Below are positions 25,640-33,001 of a stretch of 34,427 nt of DNA, one piece after another. The translations under genes and the position numbers were made by a program. Source of the DNA: Chlamydiota bacterium. GTDB lineage: Bacteria > Chlamydiota > Chlamydiia > Chlamydiales > Rhabdochlamydiaceae. The stretch lies in contig QIGB01000033.1 of NCBI GenBank assembly GCA_003228815.1, positions 1 to 34,427 of the forward strand. The letters are read 5' to 3'. Every line of letters begins with the position of its first letter. Position 1 is the first letter of the stretch. Below the pieces are notes generated by a model. That model did no database searches and was not told where the DNA came from. It saw only the letters and a program-made list of their open reading frames with translations.

Positions 25640-25921
25640 ATGGAACAAGAGCCCTGGGAAGAAGCCGCTGACTGTCTGAGAATTCTTTCACATCCTCACC
25701 GATTGCAAATGATCGATTTTTTGCTGACTAAGGAGAGGTCTGTGGGAGAACTCGCAAAGCTCTGTGGACTATTAGACAATGTCACCTCGGAACACTTAAG
25801 CCTGATGAAACATAAGGGATTCATCAAGCCAAAGAAAAGAGGTAGGTATGTTTTTTATGAGGTTGAAGAAGCAGCACTCGCCTCCATCATGGGATGTATT
25901 AAACGACGATTTTTTGAATAG
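25640..25921 (+). CDS. ArsR-family helix-turn-helix repressor
   Basis: A 93-residue winged-helix regulator: RILSHPHRLQMIDFLL, the recognition region SVGELAKLCGLLDNVTSEHLSLMKHKGFIKPKKRGR and the wing VFYEVE are characteristic. Cysteines at 12, 42 and 86 could make it redox or persulfide responsive, but their positions do not clearly match the pair in BigR/SqrR, so this is open. It is followed nine bases later by the sulfur permease genes, which it most likely controls, along with itself through the palindrome upstream. Confidence 0.85.
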   Translation: MEQEPWEEAADCLRILSHPHRLQMIDFLLTKERSVGELAKLCGLLDNVTSEHLSLMKHKGFIKPKKRGRYVFYEVEEAALASIMGCIKRRFFE

Positions 25922-25930
25922 GAGAAGTAT

Positions 25931-26452
25931 ATGTTAAAGATTTTACGGAAAGACAGATGGTCCCCCTATATCGTTGGAGCCCTCATCGGTGTTCTACTTA
26001 TCTTTCTCATGACACAAGAACAAATCCTTGGAGCCTCTACGGCCATTGCTCGAGTGGGTGCTGTTATGGAAAATGCAATCATTCCATCCCAAATAGAAAA
26101 TGCATCCTTTTTTCATAGAATTCTTGGGGATGGAGCCGTATTTGATTGGTTTATTGTGTATATTATTGGAGTCTTTTTGGGATCCTTACTCGCATCCAAA
26201 ATATCGATTAAGCAACCTTTCAAAAGAAATACGATTTGGGAGAAAAATTTTGGGTCTTCCAAAAGTAAAAGAGCTATTGGAGCTTTTATGGGGGGAGTTT
26301 TGCTGATGATCGGCGCTCGGCTTGCAGATGGATGCACTTCTGGGCATGCGATTTCTGGAGCAGCTATGCTTTCTTTGCCCAGTTGGGTTTTTATGTTTTC
26401 GGTCTTTGCCATGGCTATCCCAACGTCATTCATTCTTTATCGAAAAAATTAG
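25931..26452 (+). CDS. YeeE/YedE family sulfur-compound permease, first half
   Basis: A 173-residue membrane protein with four or more hydrophobic segments and the family motif GARLADGCTSGHAISG, where Cys135 is the conserved sulfur-relay cysteine in TsuA/YeeE-like thiosulfate permeases. YeeE/YedE halves usually pair. AGGAGAAGT precedes the ATG. It overlaps nothing but is followed 11 bases later by its partner, and it is downstream of an ArsR-type regulator, as in sulfide or persulfide response operons. The exact substrate (thiosulfate or other reduced sulfur) is inferred. Confidence 0.88.
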   Translation: MLKILRKDRWSPYIVGALIGVLLIFLMTQEQILGASTAIARVGAVMENAIIPSQIENASFFHRILGDGAVFDWFIVYIIGVFLGSLLASKISIKQPFKRNTIWEKNFGSSKSKRAIGAFMGGVLLMIGARLADGCTSGHAISGAAMLSLPSWVFMFSVFAMAIPTSFILYRKN

Positions 26453-26463
26453 GAGTTATGAAT

Positions 26464-27030
26464 ATGCATTTATTTGGTCCCTATTCGACAGTTTTCCTCG
26501 CCTTATTTGCAGGAATCATTTTTGGATTTTTACTTCGCAAAGCCAATGTAACCCGCTTTGATGTCATTGTTAGTCAGCTCCTTTTGAAAGATTTTACTGT
26601 GATGAAAGTGATTTTGACTGCCATTGTCGTCGGCAGCATTGGAATCTATTCTTTTTCTTCCCTCGGTTGGATCACCATCATCCCTCTATCAGAAACGCCT
26701 GTCCTCTGGACAGCACTTGGTGGAGGGATTTTTGGAATGGGGATGAGTATTGCAGGTTATTGTCCTGGCACAGGAGTTGCTTCTCTTGCTGATGGAGCAA
26801 AAGACATGTGGATGGGTTTGCTAGGGATGATTGTGGCTTCTTTGCTCTTTAATGAGTTTTCTCCGTACCTTCTTCCCATTATAGAAAAAAAAGATGTGAC
26901 GTATCAGCAAACTCTGTTTTCTTTTTTCCATGTCTCAGCACCCATGATGATCGCAATTGTCTTTTGTATATGGGCGAGTTTTGTGCTGTTAATGCGTAGA
27001 TTTCGTGTCAATCCGACTTGGAGTGGTTAA
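26464..27030 (+). CDS. YeeE/YedE family sulfur-compound permease, second half
   Basis: A 188-residue membrane protein with GGGIFGMGMSIAGYCPGTGVASLADG, the second YeeE/YedE motif carrying conserved Cys100. It complements the preceding half. The frame is open to 26332, inside the neighbour, but AGGAG at 26453-26457 sits eight bases before ATG 26464, which I choose; ATG 26458 is too close to that site. The last codon overlaps the stop of the convergent minus-strand gene by four bases. The two halves together would form one transporter. Confidence 0.85.
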   Translation: MHLFGPYSTVFLALFAGIIFGFLLRKANVTRFDVIVSQLLLKDFTVMKVILTAIVVGSIGIYSFSSLGWITIIPLSETPVLWTALGGGIFGMGMSIAGYCPGTGVASLADGAKDMWMGLLGMIVASLLFNEFSPYLLPIIEKKDVTYQQTLFSFFHVSAPMMIAIVFCIWASFVLLMRRFRVNPTWSG

Positions 27031-28169
27031 AGATAGTTCACGGAAGGATCACCATGAAGAGCATATTCGTTGGGTTGGCCTTCTGCGGCTGGCTCGGAGA
27101 ACCTACATTGACCTGTTTCTGAATTTTGGCGTTTCATCCAGTTCAGATTCGTAATTTCTTCGCGCAATCTTTTCAAGGACATAACGTAAAACTTTTGTGT
27201 TTCATCAGGATTATCGGGGTCTGAGGGATCTAAAGGATCTATGAAATAGATGTGTTCTGTTTTTTTCGTTCCAACTACTTCATCTCTTGCTCCCACAATG
27301 ATAATTGTATGATTATTTTGTGGTTTTCTTGTTGAATCTGGTCTCCAGCCCCATAGGGATCTTTCTTGTACTTTACCTCTGACTGTAGCTTTCATTTTTT
27401 CACTTAAGCGAAAAGGTTCTTCTACATACAACATTTTTCCAAATTGTCCGTTAACTAATATAGGACCATTTGTATCTATCTCTTTGATGAGAGATGAGAG
27501 AGGGTGGTCAGGATGCCAGTTGGATTTTTTTAAACCAAACATGTTTATAAAGATGCAATTGATGATCATAATTTTTGAAAGAAATGCTACTGTTTCAAGG
27601 GAATGGTCATGTAGCAAATTAACCAATCCAGTATTTATAATGGAAATGAGATGCGGATCCATTCCTGGCATTCTTGCGAAATTTTGTAAAAAATGTCTTG
27701 AAGCTTCTATTATCCGATGTAAGTACTCGTCTTTGATGAATTCACCGAGATTGGCAAACTGATTCTGATGCACAAATGCTTGCAGTAGAGAGCTCACTTT
27801 GGGGTTGCTCTGTGCTATCTTTTGGCTTGCGATTTCTTTGGTAATTTGTTGTTTGCATTCAGCCTCCATTCTTCTTACGAGGATCTTTTTTTGAAGAAAT
27901 TCAAGTTCTGTTTGGTCGTAATTATTTCTTGTTTGGGAAACAAGAGGTTCATTCTTTTTTATGGGGTGGGTAGTGACAGAGGGGTGATTGCCGATGATCA
28001 AACGGATTTTATCTGCAGCAGAGAAAAGGCCAAGTTCTTGTTTCGGAAAAAGCGGGAGTCTGGGGCGTGGAGTATGAGATTCAAAATCAGGGGGGAGATT
28101 TGGGTTAGGGGTGCCTGCAGGGGGCGGGCAACAGATAAATGTTTTTGGACTTACAGCTGTAGTTGTCAT
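27027..28169 (-). CDS. effector-like hypothetical protein, paralogue A
   Basis: A 380-residue protein paralogous to the one at 32999-34153, alike along the whole length. The N terminus is PKTFICCPPPAGTPNPNLPPDFE, a proline-rich disordered head that could act as a secretion signal. The middle is helical. The C-terminal third (NGPILV at 234-239, HTIIIVGARDE with His287, HIYFIDPLDPSDP with Asp311, then VMSLKRLREEITNL) has the His...Asp strand order of papain-like (C39-type) peptidases, but no cysteine is conserved between paralogues ahead of it, so it may be a non-catalytic version. GGGGA precedes the ATG. It is divergent from a DUF2442 gene. Function unknown. Confidence 0.6.
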   Translation of the reverse strand: MTTTAVSPKTFICCPPPAGTPNPNLPPDFESHTPRPRLPLFPKQELGLFSAADKIRLIIGNHPSVTTHPIKKNEPLVSQTRNNYDQTELEFLQKKILVRRMEAECKQQITKEIASQKIAQSNPKVSSLLQAFVHQNQFANLGEFIKDEYLHRIIEASRHFLQNFARMPGMDPHLISIINTGLVNLLHDHSLETVAFLSKIMIINCIFINMFGLKKSNWHPDHPLSSLIKEIDTNGPILVNGQFGKMLYVEEPFRLSEKMKATVRGKVQERSLWGWRPDSTRKPQNNHTIIIVGARDEVVGTKKTEHIYFIDPLDPSDPDNPDETQKFYVMSLKRLREEITNLNWMKRQNSETGQCRFSEPAAEGQPNEYALHGDPSVNYL

Positions 28170-28323
28170 ATTTTCCCCGTTTTTATTAAAATTTTCACAG
28201 ATATTATAGCTGGGTTCTTATTTTTAGCTAAAAGAAAAAGCGTAAAAGATGATCACCATGGATCAAATAAAATGGTTTTGAAATCAAATCTGCATAATAT
28301 TAATTTGAAATTGAGGTGAAGGA

Positions 28324-28567
28324 ATGAAGAAAGCGAGGATTATTGCCTGCGAACCAAAACCAAATTATTGTGTTTGGATTCGTTTTGATGATGGTCTAGC
28401 AGGTGTTGTCGACTTGAAACCATTTACTTAGGCAAGAAGCCTATAAACGTTTGGAGTCGATTGATTTCTTTTGGAAGGTGCATGTGGATCCGAAATCGGA
28501 TTCGTTGGCATGGGGAGAGGACATTCAATTAGATCCCAATGTTCTAAGAGATATGCTTTCCGAGTAA
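28324..28567 (+). pseudogene. DUF2442 gene, copy 1, frameshifted
   Basis: The first 35 codons are intact (MKKARIIACEPKPNYCV, FDDGLAGVVDLK), then an extra base after GACTTGAAAC brings TAG at 28429-28431. The sequence beyond continues in another frame to the natural end (28567), almost identical to copy 2. DUF2442 proteins are small (about 80-90 aa), often found with DUF4160 and thought to be antitoxin-like; function unproven. GAGGTGAAGG is the ribosome binding site, and a shared TAATATTAATTTGAAA block lies upstream here and before copy 3. The frameshift lies exactly where the window's right edge falls in copy 3. Confidence 0.75.
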
Positions 28568-28585
28568 CCCGGCGAGTTTCATCAT
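28544..28585 (-). pseudogene. 3' remnant of a SWIB-domain gene
   Basis: On the minus strand, MMKLAGLLGKHIS followed by TAG ends inside the 3' part of DUF2442 copy 1, and the upstream sequence then switches abruptly to antiporter sequence. The same 13-codon ending with the same flank is at 32698-32739, where it closes a complete-looking SWIB domain. This is the junction where the antiporter fragment joined. Confidence 0.6.
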
Positions 28586-29246
28586 GGCCCTCCTCTTTAG
28601 TGTAGTGCCATTTGATGAAAAGCACCTCCCTTTAGCTCTTGAGCTAGGTCTGTTTTTTTTGAAGATCATTCTCTTTGTCGGTTTTTGTTACCTTTTTTCC
28701 TACTTTGCTGAGCCTCGGCTAATGAAGAGGCTCATCAAATATGAAAAGATGCCTGATTCTATGATTAGCATCCTTGGCGTGACGTTAATCATTGCGGGCA
28801 TTGCAGCATTTTTGCATTTTTCTTTAGCTATCGGGCCTTTTTTGCAGGGATTGCATTTAGCAGAGACCCAAGAGCTGTCAGAATGAATGCCACCATGCAA
28901 ACTCTTTTTGACTTTTTTGTGCCCTTTTTTTTCTTCTGGATAGGCTTCCAGACATCCATTGCTTCTCTTGCAGGCATATGGCCCTTCTTTATTGTCCTTC
29001 TTCTAGTGGCCATCTTTGGTAAATTGTTGGGGACATGGTTGCCAGCACGAGGGGTTCATCTGTGTCTTATGGGAGCTTGCCATAGCGATTAGCATGATTC
29101 CTAGAGCAGAAATTACCTTGGTCATCATTGAACATGGCCTTGAGTTGGGCGTTATTTCAGAGCAGATTTAAAGCGTCATGGCATTAACAGCTTTCTTAAC
29201 CTGTGTTTTCTCACCCCTAGCATTGAAGTTCCTAAAAAAAGAGTAG
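28578..29246 (+). pseudogene. decayed CPA2 (Kef-type) cation/proton antiporter, C-terminal part
   Basis: Three frames together read as the second half of a CPA2 antiporter: MALLFSVVPFDEKHLPLALELGLF...SFSLAIGPFLQGLHLAETQE (28584-28886), then DFFVPFFFFWIGFQTSI...IFGKLLG (28883-29092), then LAIAISMIPRAEITLVIIEHGLELGVISEQ (29070-29165), a TAA where tyrosine is expected, and SVMALTAFLTCVFSPLALKFL to TAG at 29244. A frameshift near 28880, one near 29070-29090, the nonsense codon, and loss of the N-terminal half all mark it as dead. Confidence 0.8.
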
Positions 29247-29480
29247 TATGGGTGGATAAAATGACAATTATCTCCTCCGGTCCTTCCTGGAATAGCCTTG
29301 AAAAGATAAACGAGCATCACAGTTCTTAAAGGTATTGCAGGCTCTCAGCCTCTAACTAATTTTATTCGTTCCTTTTTAATAGCCTATTGCGTATAGTGTT
29401 AGAAATATATTAATATCGAAATTAGCTGCGAGCTAATCGATAAAATATGTTCAAAATTTGTATTACTATGTGAGGATGTT
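29247..29480. other. gene-free interval before the 955-aa protein
   Basis: No coding frame is evident. A TATAGT at about 29392 and AT-rich sequence up to 29420 could be the promoter of the downstream gene, but no convincing -35 accompanies it. TGAGGA at 29471-29476 is the ribosome binding site of the next gene. Confidence 0.3.
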
Positions 29481-32348
29481 ATGTCAACAGAAGCAGTAGG
29501 AGGGGCCGGAGCATTTATTCCCGGCGGGTCGTCGATTATTATTAGTAACGAAGAGGGATGGAAGTTAACTCTAACACAAGTTGATGAGACATGCCGCATA
29601 ATTTTAACAGACAAATCCGATCATCCTCAGGATTTCAGTTGCTCTGAGTTTGGTTCTGTCGATTTACTTGGGAGGGAAATTATAAGGCTAACTTCTGGAG
29701 AGGAGTTTGGTTTTGAGGTTCAGGAGGAGTTCGGAAAATACTCGCTAGTCTTTTGCAGCTTCAAACACGAAGCAGGTAGTCGAAGTCGAGATCTTTTATT
29801 TGGTGTAACTATTGTGATATTAGGGGCGGGCCTCGTATGGAACCGCAAAGTACATCGTGTCCCTTCAGGCGTTGTGTTTGCATCGGGCTCCGCTGTAGTA
29901 AGATATGCTACTACCACACCTGACAATAAGTATTCTAGAAGAGCTTGTGCAACTGAGGGAGTTACAGGGGCTTTAGGTGGCTTGGTTGGAGGAGGTGTCA
30001 GTACTTATGTTCCTGCCGCTGGATGGATAGCGACGACAGCTAGAAATCTCGCCTCCACTGTCGCCTCAACATTTGCGCAAACAGGATACAAGGAACGCCG
30101 GCTTCCTAAGGGCAAGGAGCTTGGCGCTGCGACAGCTGCTGGTTTAGCGGGTTCTTTGGCCCAAACGTGCACGAAGATGGCCTTAGATGTGTTAACGAAT
30201 AATTGGTTTACTTCTTTATTCGGGAGAGCCTTCGTAGGATCAGTCTCAGGCGCTACCGGTGGGGCCGCTTCCAATACGGCATCCAACTACTTAAAAGAAG
30301 AAGGCCCCTCGTTAACTGATGGGCTTGGTGTTTCAATGCTCTCTGGCGGTTTCTCAGGCGCGGTATATGACGTGCGCGGCGAATTGGATAGAAGAGCAAA
30401 AATCGAGGAAGCAGCTCGTGAGGAAGCGGCCCAAAAGAAACCGGACGAAAAACCTCCTGAGGCCAAAAAGAAACCGGAGGCCGATAAGCAACCTGATGTA
30501 AACACAGCAAGAGAAAGCCAGGCTATCGAGCTGCAGGATGAAGAGGGCAGGGTTGCCCTACTAGAGAAATCTGTAAAAGATGCCATCGAGGGATCTCGAG
30601 GACTCAAGGTGAGAGACCTGTTCTTCAGAGGATACAGACCCAAAGATCAGCGCATTAATACAGCTGAGGAAGCTCTCAAGCAAATCGCCATGGGACACGA
30701 GCTGAACTTTCACAAAAAAGACAAACATGAGGTGGTTTCTGACCCTTCACAAAAGGGCAACTACTGGGAGGCCGAAGCCCAACGCCGCTCACTCGAAGTC
30801 AAGAAAGCGCAGTTTAGCAACAGCCCACCTCCACCATCGGAATCCAAAAGGGAGGCGCCCAAAGCGGCGGAACCTAGCAGTGGTGCTCCCAAGGAGAACG
30901 GAAAACCAGAGGGGCAGGGAGATGATTTCTCAAATAGAGCCGCTAAACTTGATGCGCGTGAGCAAGAACTAAATATGCGAGAGCAGGGTATTCTTCAAGC
31001 TGTTAAAGTGGAGCTGGGAGAGAAAGTGAGCGAGTCCCAGCGAAAGGGTTACAGGATAGGTGACGATAGCCTTAACGGAAACGTTCAGGCTATTTTGCAA
31101 CAACTTGCTAAAGGAGAGCATATTGCTTTTAAAAAAGGTGAAAAGAGGCACTACGTCCATTCTAAGATTGCCCCTGAAGCGCAACAAAAATTAGCTGAAC
31201 AAAGGGAAGCTCTCTCCTGGGATCGTGCTGCTTTGGAGCGTGACAAAAGGGCCGCTAATCTGACCTCTAGTGATATTCACACTATCAAGTCCCAGATAAC
31301 CACAATTGAACAATGGCGAAATGACATTTTGGCTCGGACAGATAAGCAGTATGGGGAAAAAGTGGATATTCTGTTACGCGATAAGTTCAGGCTCACAGAT
31401 CAACGCCATAATACACGTGCGAAAATCATCGAACAACTTGCATATGGACATGAGCTACACTTCCATCATCCGAAAGACAAAAGTAAAGACTTCACCCTAA
31501 AGAGTGATCTTTTCACTTTTGACGGACCTACTGGAAGAAAGAAGCATGAAGCATTAAGGGGTTATCACGATCTGTTGGCAGCACACGAACGGCAGTTACA
31601 AGAAGAGGCTGCCAAGAATAGACCAGCTGGAGGATCTGCTCCTGACCCGACTGATTTCTCCTTAGAAGGGCGTGGGAAGCAGCTCGATTATGCCGAACAG
31701 AAAATCAACCGTATGCGACAAGGCATCCTTCCTAAGGTAAGATTGGAGAAGCAAGATGAAGTCACTGAACTGCAACGTTGCGGTTATAGGGTAATTGACG
31801 ATAGCATTAACGGAAATGTTGAGAAGATTTTAGAACAGCTTGCCATGGGACATCACATTACCTTCAAAAAAGGGGATGAGAGAGTCTACATGGAGTCATC
31901 TGAAGCAAAAAAAGCCATTAAAGAAATAAAACAGGCTGAAACGAATCTAGCTAAGGCGCGCGCTAATCTTTTAAGCGATACAAAACTATCGAAATATGAC
32001 CGAGTCCACACCCTTAGACAACAGGAACAACGCATTCAGGGTGTCGAAAAAGAAGGGGCCCAAAGTCTTGACAAGGCTGTTTTGGAAGTTCAAATGCTAC
32101 AGGTAAAAGGCTATAAACTGACCAAAAGTTGGCTTGAGCGAGACATTGATGAAGTCCGCTGGAAACTCGCTGAAGGGGAGACGCTTTTCTTGGAGAAAGA
32201 TTCTCACAATAAAAAGGATCCTCACAAAAAACAGGTTTCCGTTGAAGGTTTCAAAGAGCGTAGTAAAAAATTAGACGGGCTTAAACTTGAGAATGAAACA
32301 GCTAAGAAAGCATATCATGCTGATTTCTCCGGGAAAGAAGAAAGGTAG
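29481..32348 (+). CDS. 955-aa repeat protein with Gly/Ala-rich membrane region (unrecognised family)
   Basis: No family is recognised. Residues 20-95 look like a beta domain (ISNEEGWKLTLTQ...SLVFCSFK). Residues 104-120 are a hydrophobic helix, and 125-300 are Gly/Ala-rich with TGALGGLVGGGVS, AATAAGLAGSLAQ and SGATGGAASNTA, a soft membrane-associating region. After a Pro/Lys/Glu linker come five copies of an unrecognised ~60-residue repeat with a core GYRxxDxxxNxNxxxILxQLAxGHxLxFxK at 384-413, 523-552, 635-664, 768-797 and 877-906. Copies 1 and 3, and copies 2 and 4, are most alike, so a ~248-residue pair was duplicated. TGAGGA supports the ATG. There is no signal peptide. A secreted host-interacting protein is a guess. 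Confidence 0.7.
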   Translation: MSTEAVGGAGAFIPGGSSIIISNEEGWKLTLTQVDETCRIILTDKSDHPQDFSCSEFGSVDLLGREIIRLTSGEEFGFEVQEEFGKYSLVFCSFKHEAGSRSRDLLFGVTIVILGAGLVWNRKVHRVPSGVVFASGSAVVRYATTTPDNKYSRRACATEGVTGALGGLVGGGVSTYVPAAGWIATTARNLASTVASTFAQTGYKERRLPKGKELGAATAAGLAGSLAQTCTKMALDVLTNNWFTSLFGRAFVGSVSGATGGAASNTASNYLKEEGPSLTDGLGVSMLSGGFSGAVYDVRGELDRRAKIEEAAREEAAQKKPDEKPPEAKKKPEADKQPDVNTARESQAIELQDEEGRVALLEKSVKDAIEGSRGLKVRDLFFRGYRPKDQRINTAEEALKQIAMGHELNFHKKDKHEVVSDPSQKGNYWEAEAQRRSLEVKKAQFSNSPPPPSESKREAPKAAEPSSGAPKENGKPEGQGDDFSNRAAKLDAREQELNMREQGILQAVKVELGEKVSESQRKGYRIGDDSLNGNVQAILQQLAKGEHIAFKKGEKRHYVHSKIAPEAQQKLAEQREALSWDRAALERDKRAANLTSSDIHTIKSQITTIEQWRNDILARTDKQYGEKVDILLRDKFRLTDQRHNTRAKIIEQLAYGHELHFHHPKDKSKDFTLKSDLFTFDGPTGRKKHEALRGYHDLLAAHERQLQEEAAKNRPAGGSAPDPTDFSLEGRGKQLDYAEQKINRMRQGILPKVRLEKQDEVTELQRCGYRVIDDSINGNVEKILEQLAMGHHITFKKGDERVYMESSEAKKAIKEIKQAETNLAKARANLLSDTKLSKYDRVHTLRQQEQRIQGVEKEGAQSLDKAVLEVQMLQVKGYKLTKSWLERDIDEVRWKLAEGETLFLEKDSHNKKDPHKKQVSVEGFKERSKKLDGLKLENETAKKAYHADFSGKEER

Positions 32349-32373
32349 CCTTCAGTGGGAGGTCAGATAGTAG

Positions 32374-32721
32374 GTGACGCTACGCCTGGTTGGCAAGATG
32401 AGCGATAGGCTTGTTGAAAGTAGGCAAGAGTTCTCTGCCTTGCTTTTTCAAGGTTATCCAAATAAATGCAGCCCTTTCCAGAAATCGGCTTCCCTCATTG
32501 CCTGCGAACCAAAACCAAACTATTGTGTTTGGATTCGTTTCGATGATGGTTTAGCAGGTGTTGTTGATTTGAAACATTTGCTGAGGCAAGAAACCTATAA
32601 ACGTTTGGAATCGATTGATTTCTTTTGGAAGGTGCATGTGGATCCGAAATCGGATTCATTGGCATGGGGAGATGATATTCAATTAGATCCCAATGTTCTA
32701 AGAGATATGCTTTCCGAGTAG
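32374..32721 (+). CDS. DUF2442 protein, copy 2, with replaced N terminus
   Basis: A 115-residue frame. From IACEPKPNYCV (about residue 43) to the end it matches the other copies: FDDGLAGVVDL, LRQETYKRLESIDFFWKVHVD, LAWGDDIQLDPNVL. This is a complete DUF2442 domain less its first six residues. The first ~42 residues (LVGKMSDRLVESRQEFSALLFQGYPNKCSPFQKSAS) do not occur in copies 1 or 3, where the gene starts MKKAR. The switch is near 32499, so this looks like a recombination junction that kept the frame. Starts are uncertain (GTG 32374 or ATG 32398), and no clear promoter or ribosome binding site survives, so it may not be expressed. Its end overlaps the SWIB frame on the other strand. Confidence 0.6.
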   Translation: MTLRLVGKMSDRLVESRQEFSALLFQGYPNKCSPFQKSASLIACEPKPNYCVWIRFDDGLAGVVDLKHLLRQETYKRLESIDFFWKVHVDPKSDSLAWGDDIQLDPNVLRDMLSE

Positions 32722-33001
32722 TCCGGCAAGTTTCATCATGTCGATTGGTGTTTTGCCAATTACTTTGCTTAAGTTTGCATCAGGGCCGATATTCCGCTTA
32801 TTCTTGGGATCTTGAAGATCGTGGGCTTTGATGTATTCCCACACTTTTTTGACTACTTCAGGGCGAGAGAGCTCTTTTTCACCTACGATGTCGGCGAGTT
32901 CTTTGGAAAGGAATTCTTTAACAAGATGCGTTCATTCTTGGAGAATATTCCTCTCAATTAAGAGTTTCAAGAAGTCGAGTTCTAGAGACACCGGACGATT
33001 A
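32698..33001 (-). pseudogene. SWIB-domain protein, fragment or pseudogene
   Basis: A minus-strand frame, without an ATG, encodes SWIB/MDM2-type sequence: SKELADIVGEKELSRPEVVKKVWEYIKAHDLQDPKNKRNI followed by GPDANLSKVIGKTPIDMMKLAGLLGKHIS and TAG at 32698. SWIB domains are a chromatin-type module that chlamydiae carry alone or fused to topoisomerase I. The only upstream in-frame sequence (PVSLELDFLKLLIERNILQE) is interrupted by TGA at 32932-32934; no start codon is available after it, so the gene appears truncated. It converges on DUF2442 copy 2, sharing 24 bases, and ends next to paralogue B. Confidence 0.75.
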
